Shown here piece by piece: positions 44,401 to 51,110 of a DNA stretch of 64,000 bases. This DNA is from Paracoccaceae bacterium (lineage in GTDB: Bacteria > Pseudomonadota > Alphaproteobacteria > Rhodobacterales > Rhodobacteraceae). The position numbers were made by a program, and so were the translations under genes. Location: NCBI GenBank assembly GCA_028284705.1, contig JANQRE010000038.1, positions 62,001 to 126,000 on the forward strand, read 5' to 3'. The notes below the pieces were generated by a model. That model was not told the DNA's origin and did not search any database. It saw only the letters and a list, made by a program, of their open reading frames with translations. Position 1 is the first letter of the stretch. Every line of letters begins with the position of its first letter.

Positions 44401-46902
44401 CGGCGTGTAGGTCAGCGTTCCATCGGGATTTTCCGTCACAGTGCCGTTTGAGGGCTGCGTGAATGAGGTGATCTCAAGCGGGTCACCCTCCGGATCACTG
44501 TCATTCGCTGTCGGATCGAAGGTGACGCTGTCATCTTCGTCGACACTGATGTTGTCATCGACCGCATCCGGACCGTCATTCACCGGATCAACAGTGATGT
44601 TGACCGTCGCCGTGTCAGTCCCGCCATTCCCGTCATCGATGGTGTAGGTGAAGCTGTCGGGACCAGTGTAATCCGGGTCAGGCGTGTAGGTCAGGGTCCC
44701 GTCCGGGTTTTCCGTCACCGTGCCATTCGAAGGCTGCGTGAAGGAGATGATCTCCAGCGGATCACCTTCCGGATCGGTGTCGTTCAGGGTCGGATCAAAG
44801 GTGACAGAGTCATCCTCGTCCACACTGACATCGTCATCAACCGCATCCGGACCATCGTTCACAGGATCAACGGTGACGTTCACGGTCGCCGTATCGGTGT
44901 TCCCGGCTTCATCCTCGATTGTGTAGGTGAAGCTGTCCGGACCGTTGTAATCCGGGTCCGGCGTGTAGGTCAGCGTGCCATCCGGGTTCTGCGTCACAGT
45001 GCCGTTTGAGGGCTGCGTGAAGCTGATGATCTCCAGATCGTCGTTCTCCGGATCGGTGTCATTGGCCAGCGGATCGAAGGTGACGCTGTCGTCTTCATCG
45101 ACGCTGACGTCGTCATCCATGGCATCCGGGCCTTCGTTGACGCGGTCGCCGAGGATTTCCTCGATCTCGGTGAAGGTCATCGAACCGGTGACATTGCCGC
45201 CGCCATCGAGGAATTCGATGGTGCCGGAGGTGGAGTTGCCATCGGCATCGACGGTCTCATTCACAACGCGGAACGGACCTTCGCCGCGCAGATCAAGGAT
45301 GTCGTAGTCATCGACATCGTTGGCCGCGGTCGAGCCGGTGCCCCCGTCAACGCTGTCACCATCGTTACCGCCGATGATCGTGTCGCGGTCATCGCCACCG
45401 TCGATGGTGTCTTCACCCTCGCCTCCGGTCAGCTCGTCATTACCAGCACCGCCTTCGAGGTTATCGTCGCCGCCTTCACCATAGATGATGTCAGCACCGT
45501 CTCCGCCGCGCAGATCGTCATTGCCGTCTTCGCCATCATCAACGACCGGAACGTCAAAGAAAATGTCGGTGACATTGATGCCGGTGTTGTCGTCACCGCG
45601 CTGGTCGTGGAAAATCTCGATCCGAGCGACCGGACCGGCGATGGTCACGAGCGTCGAATAGGCTTCGCTGTCATCGGGCTGATAGCCGCCATTGGACGAA
45701 ATCGTGCCGTTGTTCGAGTTCACAGTGACATGGCTGCCGCCGAGCAGTTCGACGTCGATCTCGTTGCCGTCTTCGTCAAAGGCGCGAACGCGGACAAAGC
45801 CGTCGCCATCCACGTCGTTGATGCGGAAGGAAACGTCCTCAACTTCCTGGCTGAAGCCGATATTGTACTTGGCCGAGCCATTGTCGCCATTCGTCACCGA
45901 ATAGAGCGAGCTGTTGGGGTTCACGGTCTCATCGCCGGAATCGATGCCGACGACGCGCTGCGTGTCGCTTTCAAATTCCGTGTCGGCATTGCCGTTTTCA
46001 GCGACAATGGTGAAGGAGACATCCACCGAACCGGTGTTCTGCGTGAAGTTGGAGAAATCTTCCCCGTTTCCAACACCTTCCAGCGACCAGTTCAGGCTCT
46101 CGCGCACGGACACGCCTGCGCCCGGGCCGCTGTAGTTGCTGTCGCCATAGATGACGTCATCGCCGTCGCCGCCTTCGACATAGTCATTGCCGGAGCCCGC
46201 ATAGACTTCATCATCATCTTCGCCGGCCAGAACGGTGTCGTCGCCGCCAAATGCATCCACGATGTCGTCATCGCCACTCTCGCCGGGCAGGATCGCATCG
46301 TCATTGTCGATCCGATCACCATCCGGGTCGCCATCATAGTTGATGTCGATCACATCCGCGTCGTTGGTGCCCTCAACAACGCCATCCAGCTCGTCGGTGT
46401 CATCCGGGGTGCAGTAGCAGATGTTGTCGATCGCGCCCGAGCCGTTCAGGTGCACTTCCATGCGTGCAACGCCCTCATACCCCTGGCCCGTGGCCGGGTC
46501 GGTCAGGTGAACAGTCTTCTGGCCGCCGTTCGACGTTGTGCCCATCGGGATCGTCGCGATCACCGAACCGTCTTCAGCATAAAGTGTAACCGTGCCGCCC
46601 TCTTCGATGTCGAGTGCGCGGAAATTGATCACCTGGCTCGGCTCATCGAAATCGAAGATGAACGTGCCGCCGCCCGCATTGTCATCGGGGTCCGAGCTGT
46701 CGCCATCTTCGGACAAGATCAGAACATTGCCAAGATTGTTGGTCTCAAGGTCATGGTCACCGCCCGTGGGGTTATCGGAATCGAACACCATCGGCGGGGT
46801 GTGCGGATTGCCGGAGCTGATCGTCACACCTTGGGAAATATATTGGCCGTTGACGATATCTCCTGCGTGGAGATTTTCGAATGTAAGCAGAACGTTGGGC
46901 AT
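41476..46902 (-). CDS. Giant RTX / Ig-like repeat / Hint-domain protein
   Basis: 1808-residue, very acidic, secreted-type protein. Order: a beta-rich N-terminal domain (residues 1-170); module A (about 176-583) with RTX nonapeptides, an inserted beta domain (about 255-460) and a linker ending TFTEIEEI; five tandem Ig/cadherin-like repeats of 93 residues (about 589-1054, each with DEDDSVTFDP-like and NGPDSFTYTI motifs); module B (about 1055-1613), which repeats the module A framework with more than thirty RTX units; then a Hint domain starting at Cys1615 (CFTPGTSIATPRGE, SPNHRMLV). Hint domains may self-cleave. No classical signal peptide, so type I export is expected. GGAGA precedes the ATG. 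Role probably adhesion or biofilm, by inference. Confidence 0.93.
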   Translation of the reverse strand: MPNVLLTFENLHAGDIVNGQYISQGVTISSGNPHTPPMVFDSDNPTGGDHDLETNNLGNVLILSEDGDSSDPDDNAGGGTFIFDFDEPSQVINFRALDIEEGGTVTLYAEDGSVIATIPMGTTSNGGQKTVHLTDPATGQGYEGVARMEVHLNGSGAIDNICYCTPDDTDELDGVVEGTNDADVIDINYDGDPDGDRIDNDDAILPGESGDDDIVDAFGGDDTVLAGEDDDEVYAGSGNDYVEGGDGDDVIYGDSNYSGPGAGVSVRESLNWSLEGVGNGEDFSNFTQNTGSVDVSFTIVAENGNADTEFESDTQRVVGIDSGDETVNPNSSLYSVTNGDNGSAKYNIGFSQEVEDVSFRINDVDGDGFVRVRAFDEDGNEIDVELLGGSHVTVNSNNGTISSNGGYQPDDSEAYSTLVTIAGPVARIEIFHDQRGDDNTGINVTDIFFDVPVVDDGEDGNDDLRGGDGADIIYGEGGDDNLEGGAGNDELTGGEGEDTIDGGDDRDTIIGGNDGDSVDGGTGSTAANDVDDYDILDLRGEGPFRVVNETVDADGNSTSGTIEFLDGGGNVTGSMTFTEIEEILGDRVNEGPDAMDDDVSVDEDDSVTFDPLANDTDPENDDLEIISFTQPSNGTVTQNPDGTLTYTPDPDYNGPDSFTYTIEDEAGNTDTATVNVTVDPVNDGPDAVDDDVSVDEDDSVTFDPTLNDTDPEGDPLEIISFTQPSNGTVTENPDGTLTYTPDPDYTGPDSFTYTIDDGNGGTDTATVNITVDPVNDGPDAVDDNISVDEDDSVTFDPTANDSDPEGDPLEITSFTQPSNGTVTENPDGTLTYTPDPNYNGPDSFTYTIDDGNGGTDTATVNVTVDPVNDDPIANDDDVTVDEDDTVTFDVLGNDTDVDGDTLEVDSFTQPSNGTLTQNPDGTFTYEPDPGYNGPDSFTYTVTDGNGGTDTATVNITVNSVNDGPDANDDRATTPIIDPVIIDVLGNDTDPDGDPLMIASFTQPAAGGTVTDNGDGTLTFTPDGTVDGEVTFTYTVTDGNGGFDTATVTVLIRDGIVEGTAGNDIIDINYVGDPEGDMIDNNDEFLPGEGPNDDIVLAGDGDDLVEAGEGDDEVYGEDGNDTLYGEDGDDYLSGGEGNDILYGGDGDDTLDAGQGGDELYGEDGNDTLLGGPGEDLIDGGAGDDTITGGNSDDEIVGGTGNDDIDGEDGNDDIEGNDGEDFILGGLGDDTIDGGADDDQIYGEDGDDTLFGGDGDDYLSGGNGDDVLYGGAGNDDLDAGQDGDTLFGEEGDDILDGGAREDYLDGGEGDDEINGGNADDIIFGGDGSDTVTGGDGDDTIDTGRQTGIPLPDLGYPGLFPADSDPNDDIDFVDGGAGDDIISTGDDADTILGGTGNDTIDGGLDADTIDGGEGDDRIVGGEGSDVIDGGAGDDVIYAGIDPDLGLPDNLDITDEDTGGLSPDLVTNNGMDVVHGGEGNDTIYGADDDDELYGDEGDDFIDGGFDDDLIDGGTGNDTLIGGQGADTILGGDDRDTIIVSSQEDALGDVIDGGTGSTAPGDADDYDILDLTGSGPLRIVNETVDADGNSTSGTIEFLDGVGGNVVGTLNFTEIEEIVPCFTPGTSIATPRGEMLVEDLQVGDKIITRDNGIQEIRWIGAKRMDGRQLQQNPHLQPVLIKQGSLGNGLPERDMLVSPNHRMLVNNDRVSLYFEENEVLVSAKHLVNPSEGVQNINSMGTTYIHFMFDNHEVVLSNGAWTESFQPGDYSLKGIGNAQRNEIFELFPELQGEKGREAYASARLTLKKHEARMLFK

Positions 46903-46911
46903 TTCCGTCTC

Positions 46912-47055
46912 CTACGAATTTCCTGCACCAGGCCGCTGTGCTCCCGGCCCAGAAAATTCAACAAATTTATACACGCGCACATGCGAGATGGTCGCAACGA
47001 AGAACAGGCCGCTTGTGACGGCCAACATGATCAAAGTCGTTGCGCTTAGTGCCAT
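46912..47055 (-). CDS. Possible 47-residue single-span membrane peptide before the RTX gene
   Basis: A 47-codon frame with one hydrophobic helix (LSATTLIMLAVTSGLFFVATI) followed by a basic-aromatic HVRVYKFVEF and a flexible tail. GGGGAA lies about 5 bases before the ATG at 47055. Its stop is 9 bases before the giant RTX start, so it would share that transcript. A longer frame to 47259 was rejected for lack of a ribosome site. No family recognised. Confidence 0.42.
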   Translation of the reverse strand: MALSATTLIMLAVTSGLFFVATISHVRVYKFVEFSGPGAQRPGAGNS

Positions 47056-47917
47056 TGGTTCCCCACTAGCGTTTTCCATACTCAAACCCGTGGTGAGTGA
47101 GGCACAGGCTCGTCTGCGGACGCAGATCACATGTGTCCATTGGGAGGGGACCAGGCACGAGGCCTGCGCGGACGCGCTGATAATGCGAAATTGGGACACC
47201 CAAACACACGCAAACAGTCGCACAACCAATCCCGCACCCGTTTTCGGATACGCAATCATGCGGCCGCCCCCGTGGCCTTATGTCTTCACCCCCCAGATGG
47301 GCAATTTCAGTTTTAGACAAAAGCCCAATGCCCAAAAAGCAAAAAATGGCCGAAACCTGTCGAGATTGCGGTAACCATGAAAAGGCTTTCAAAAGTCAAA
47401 CTTGCGTTCCGTAAGGTAAAGAGAATCGCCAAATCTCGGGGTGATGCACGCTGGTTCAAGCTTGACTTGCCCTGCCGCGAGTCCTGCCCGAATGCCTTAA
47501 TTCACTGAGAAATCTATGGTTAATCCGGCAGATATCACCGTCGAGGGAAGCCGTCCCTTCGCCTTAAGGGGAACTTGGTTAACCGTTGACCTGCGACTCA
47601 CAGCCAGTCGTCAAAATCTTTGTCAATTTCATTAACCTTAGCGGAGGTTTTTGCCCATTTTTCGCCACATTTCGTCTGAACAATCCAGGCTTTGGCCCCC
47701 GACTGTTCTCAAAATACCTCCGAAACCGCCCCGGTTTGATTCGAATTGAGCAGGTCTGAGGGGCAATTTTTCGAGCAATCAGAGGGTTAATTGTTTCTCA
47801 AAAGGAAACAAAACCGCCGATTTCCGGGATTGGACACAAAACGAAGCTCGGTAAAATCGTATGGGAAAGTACGACATTCCGTACTTTCGGACCTGCGAGC
47901 AGATTTCCGCTGAGTTT
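47056..47917. other. 862-bp non-coding stretch between the RTX operon and tRNA-Leu
   Basis: No ORF here has both a ribosome site and coding character. The stretch is A/T-richer than its surroundings. It holds several TTAA half-sites (47497, 47521, 47563, 47579, 47632, 47787 approx.), none at the N7 spacing of a CtrA full site. It also holds two perfect hairpins: TTGTTTC/GAAACAA at 47791-47811 and GAAAGTACG/CGTACTTTC at 47865-47888. The second lies 30 bases past the tRNA 3' end and could be its terminator. The RTX promoter should be near 47060-47200. Confidence 0.55.
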
Positions 47918-48004
47918 TGGTACCCGAGGTCGGACTCGAACCGACAAGGTGTTGCCACCGGGGGATTTTGAATCCCCTGCGTCTACCAATTCCGCCACTC
48001 GGGC
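47918..48004 (-). tRNA. tRNA-Leu (anticodon CAA)
   Basis: 87 bases including encoded CCA. Class II tRNA with long variable arm (CGGTGGCAACACCTTG). The acceptor stem GCCCGAG pairs with CTCGGGT with a terminal G-T pair. The anticodon stem GGGGA/TCCCC encloses TTCAAAA (anticodon CAA, reads UUG), and the T arm GTCGG-TTCGAGT-CCGAC is regular. Transcribed away from the peroxidase gene. Confidence 0.97.
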
Positions 48005-48147
48005 CAAGGAGGCAGGGCGGCAGCCCCGCGTCGAAGGTGGAGATGCAATATCCAAGCCTCCCCGCTTCGTCAATTCGCTGTTTTGACGAATTTGAAAGCG
48101 CCTCTCCCCATGCTATCTTTCCTCTCAACAAAATCAGAGGTTATTCG

Positions 48148-48666
48148 ATGCGCCACTCATTTCTGACACTGCTTTTTCTTTGCCTCAGCGCCCTGCCCCT
48201 CCACGCCTTCACCTTTGGCAACATCGATGGCGGCACGCATGATCTGACCGCCTGGAAGGGCAAGACCGTGCTCGTGGTGAACACCGCCTCAAAATGCGGT
48301 TTCACCGACCAATATGGGGCGCTGCAAACTCTCTATGAGCGTTATCGCGATCAGGGCCTCGTCGTCCTCGCAGTGCCATCCGGCGATTTTCGGCAGGAAC
48401 TGGCAACCGGCGAACAGGTGAAAGAGTTCTGCGCCCTGCATTTCGGTCTCACCCTGCCGATGACGGACATCACCTCGGTCCGGGGCAGCGACGCGCATCC
48501 GTTCTACAAATGGGTCGCTGAAACCACCGGCTTCGTGCCGCGCTGGAATTTCAACAAAGTGCTGATCGGACCAGACGGAGAGGTCGCCGGAACCTACGGG
48601 GCGACCACGAAACCCTTGGGCCGCGCGCTCACAAAAGAGATCGAAACGCAGCTTGGCCGCAGCTAG
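48148..48666 (+). CDS. Glutathione peroxidase-family protein, exported
   Basis: 172-residue thiol peroxidase. A signal peptide (MRHSFLTLLFLCLSALPLHA, cleavage about residue 20) places it in the periplasm. The peroxidatic cysteine is in NTASKCGFTDQYGALQ, and WNFNKVLIGPDG is the family's late motif. The middle AVPSGDF replaces the usual FPCNQF, so it is a divergent member. The upstream reading frame crosses tRNA-Leu, so the ATG at 48148 is the start. Its TAG shares the palindrome CTAG with the convergent metallopeptidase stop. Confidence 0.9.
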   Translation: MRHSFLTLLFLCLSALPLHAFTFGNIDGGTHDLTAWKGKTVLVVNTASKCGFTDQYGALQTLYERYRDQGLVVLAVPSGDFRQELATGEQVKEFCALHFGLTLPMTDITSVRGSDAHPFYKWVAETTGFVPRWNFNKVLIGPDGEVAGTYGATTKPLGRALTKEIETQLGRS

Positions 48667-49514
48667 AGCCTTGCCGCGCTGAACGTATCGCAGGCCTGGA
48701 TGCGTGGGTTCTCATAGCCTTTTGCGAACCAGCGCTGCCGTTGCTCCGATGTGCCGTGAGTAAACGTGTGCGGATTTGGCCTGCGCCCCGCATTGCGCTG
48801 CAACGTGTCATCGCCGATCTGTTTTGCGGCATTCACCGCCTCCTGCAGATCGCCATTCTCCAGCGAATTGAACCGCGCTTGCGCGTAGCGCGCCCAAACC
48901 CCGCTCAGGCAATCGGCCTGTAATTCGATCCTGACGGAAATCGCGTTGCTCTCGGCCTGACTGACCTGCTGACGGATACGGTGAGCCTGCATCAGAATGC
49001 CGAGCTCGTTCTGCACATGATGCGCCACTTCATGGGCCACCACGTAGGCGGCGGCAAAATCCCCACCGGCCCCCAGTTTCTGCGATAGCGTTGTGAAAAA
49101 CTGCGTGTCGAGATAGGCCTTCTTATCCGCCGGGCAGTAGAACGGCCCCGACGCGCCGCTTGCCCCGCCGCAGGGGCTTTGCGTCGCCCCTTTGAACAGC
49201 ACCAATGTCGCAGGCGTGTAGGGCTCGCCCACCTGATCGCGGAAGATCTCCGCCCAGACTTCTTCCGTATCGGCCAACACCACCGAGACAAACTCGCCCG
49301 CTTGCCGGTCCGCCTCGGTGATCTCGCCGGTTTCCGACAATTGACTACCGGACCCGCCGCCCTGAAGCAGCGGCGTCACATCGATGCCGAGGAAATACCC
49401 GATCACCAGAATGGCCACGAGCCCAAGGCCACCGACACCGCCCGCGCGGCCCGCACTGCGTTGGCCCCGCCTGTCTTCGATATTGCGGCTTCTCCGCCGT
49501 CCGCGCCATTTCAT
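48663..49514 (-). CDS. Neutral zinc metallopeptidase, YpfJ family
   Basis: 283-residue membrane-anchored putative protease. Basic N-terminus (MKWRGRRRSRN), one transmembrane helix near residues 28-48 (GGVGGLGLVAILVIGYFLG), then a catalytic domain with HExxH as VAHEVAHHVQNELG and the YpfJ segments FYCPADKKAYLDTQFF and ELQADCLSGVWA. GGGGGTG precedes the ATG at 49514, deciding against an upstream start at 49595. Substrate unknown. Confidence 0.92.
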   Translation of the reverse strand: MKWRGRRRSRNIEDRRGQRSAGRAGGVGGLGLVAILVIGYFLGIDVTPLLQGGGSGSQLSETGEITEADRQAGEFVSVVLADTEEVWAEIFRDQVGEPYTPATLVLFKGATQSPCGGASGASGPFYCPADKKAYLDTQFFTTLSQKLGAGGDFAAAYVVAHEVAHHVQNELGILMQAHRIRQQVSQAESNAISVRIELQADCLSGVWARYAQARFNSLENGDLQEAVNAAKQIGDDTLQRNAGRRPNPHTFTHGTSEQRQRWFAKGYENPRIQACDTFSAARL

Positions 49515-49587
49515 GATTTCACACCCCCTACCTTGACGGGGGTCGCCCGCCCGTGCTGTGTGCATCACAAAACAAGCGGGCAGTAGA

Positions 49588-50166
49588 ATGATCAAGCGTC
49601 TTTACGACTGGACCATGCAATGGGCCGAGCACCGCTATGCGCTTGTCGCCCTTGCGATCATTTCCTTTGCCGAGAGTTCGGTTTTCCCAATCCCGCCTGA
49701 TATCGTGATGATCCCGATGATTTTGGCCGCCCCGCATCGTGCCTTTCTCATCGCAAGCGTCTGTCTGTTTTTCAGCGTTTTGGGTGGGCTGGCGGGTTAT
49801 GCCATCGGGGCGCTCGCTTTTGAGCAGATCGGCCAGCCGATCCTGGCGGCCCTTGGCAAGGCGGATGCTGCGGCTGAGTTCAACACGCGCTTCAACGATA
49901 TGGGCTTCTGGCCGGTCCTGATCGCGGGTCTGACGCCCTTTCCCTATAAAGTGATCACCATCATGTCGGGCTGGACAGGCATGCCGCTTGGCACATTCAT
50001 TGTGACCTCTATCGTCGCGCGGGGCTTACGTTTTTTCATCGTCGCGGCGCTTTTGTGGAAGTTCGGGCCGCCCATTCGCGACTGGATCGAGCGCCGCTTC
50101 GGCCTCGCCACGATCCTCTTTGTCGCAGTGCTCTTAGGTGGCTTCGCCGCTATCCGGTATCTATGA
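49588..50166 (+). CDS. YqaA/DedA-like (SNARE-associated) membrane protein
   Basis: 192-residue inner-membrane protein with about five hydrophobic segments. The family signature is visible as FAESSVFPIPPDIVMIPM and the later GLTPFPYKVITIMSGWTGMPLG. Relatives of this superfamily are implicated in lipid scrambling or membrane homeostasis. It overlaps dsbB as ATGA, a pairing consistent with membrane housekeeping but with no proven functional link. Confidence 0.9.
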   Translation: MIKRLYDWTMQWAEHRYALVALAIISFAESSVFPIPPDIVMIPMILAAPHRAFLIASVCLFFSVLGGLAGYAIGALAFEQIGQPILAALGKADAAAEFNTRFNDMGFWPVLIAGLTPFPYKVITIMSGWTGMPLGTFIVTSIVARGLRFFIVAALLWKFGPPIRDWIERRFGLATILFVAVLLGGFAAIRYL

Positions 50167-50618
50167 CCGCACACCGTCTTGCCCTTTTGGCCGCCGCTGG
50201 CTCATTTGCGCTGCTGGTAGGCGCATTTTTCTTCCAGGCGATTGGCTATGCGCCCTGCAAGATGTGCCTCTGGCAGCGCTGGCCCCATGCCGTGGCCATC
50301 GCGCTCGGCCTGGTTCTGATCCTGTTGCCTAACCGCCTGCTCATGCTCCTTGGGGCGTTGGCCGCGGCCGTGACTGCAGGGATCGGCATGTTCCATGTCG
50401 GCGTCGAGCAGAAATGGTGGGAGGGGCCGTCTGATTGCACCGGTGGTGGTTTGGGAAATCTTTCCGGTGCGGACCTGCTGTCCACCGAGACTCTGGATCG
50501 TGTGGTGATGTGCGACGAGATTGCCTGGTCGCTGCTTGGCATCTCAATGCCGGGCTGGAACGCCTTGATTTCGCTGATTCTTTGCGCGATGTGGTTGACC
50601 GCCTTCCGCCGCGCCTGA
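50163..50618 (+). CDS. dsbB: Disulfide bond formation protein DsbB
   Basis: 151-residue four-helix inner-membrane protein that reoxidises DsbA and passes electrons to quinone. The first periplasmic cysteine pair is CKMC within the GYAPCKMCLWQRWPH motif, and the second loop contains Cys in PSDCTGG and VVMCDEIAW. The ATG overlaps the previous stop. dsbA is not nearby. Confidence 0.94.
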   Translation: MTAHRLALLAAAGSFALLVGAFFFQAIGYAPCKMCLWQRWPHAVAIALGLVLILLPNRLLMLLGALAAAVTAGIGMFHVGVEQKWWEGPSDCTGGGLGNLSGADLLSTETLDRVVMCDEIAWSLLGISMPGWNALISLILCAMWLTAFRRA

Positions 50619-50652
50619 GCCGCTAGTCGCGCCCTTTCGGGCCCGCCTCGCG

Positions 50653-50922
50653 CTAATTGAGCTGGAACTCCCCCACCACATTGCGCCACTCACCGGGGGC
50701 GATCAATTTGCGATGGGTGAAATGCACCGAGTGCAGCGGTCCTTCGATCTTCTTCTGCCAGAACTCAATAAACCCAAACAGCTTCGGATAATCCGGCGCC
50801 AGATCGTAATCCTGCCAGACGAAGGTGTTCAAAACCTCCTTGTAATCCGGCATGCGATACACCATCTCGGCCGTCGTCAGCCCATAGCCTTTCATCATCA
50901 ATTCGGTCTCAGAACCGCTCAT
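50653..50922 (-). CDS. usg: Usg family protein
   Basis: 89-residue soluble protein of the alphaproteobacterial Usg family (named from a gene next to trpF in Caulobacter). The pattern ELMMKGYGLTTAEMVYRMPDY, FVWQDYDLAPDYPKLFGFIEFWQ and SVHFTHRKLIAPGEWR is nearly diagnostic. Function unknown. It is transcribed alone, divergently from gyrA across 188 bp. Confidence 0.93.
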   Translation of the reverse strand: MSGSETELMMKGYGLTTAEMVYRMPDYKEVLNTFVWQDYDLAPDYPKLFGFIEFWQKKIEGPLHSVHFTHRKLIAPGEWRNVVGEFQLN

Positions 50923-51110
50923 CTCGCACCTCTTTTGTTGTTGCGCTTGGTCAACGATTCCACAGATTCCAGAAAAATCAATGAAAACATGTTGTTAGCA
51001 GTCACCTGCGAGCGGTGCCAAATCGACCCGCGCCATTGCGTCCCAGGCCTAGTCTGAGCTATAAGAAAACCAGCAAAATATAGCGGTATAACAACAAATA
51101 AGAGCCATCC

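Noticed and set aside
46912-47259. 115-residue version of the small membrane ORF before the RTX gene
   Set aside because: The extra N-terminal codons lack a ribosome site and show no coding character. Only the 47-codon part is plausible.
47328-47414. 28-codon frame with cysteine pairs (CRDCGNHEKAF) on the plus strand
   Set aside because: No ribosome site, very short, in an A-rich leader-like stretch. Probably chance, although it could be checked for conservation.
47497-47791. CtrA full site in the spacer before tRNA-Leu
   Set aside because: Several TTAA half-sites occur, but the pairs I measured are not separated by seven bases (for example N11 at about 47563-47583).
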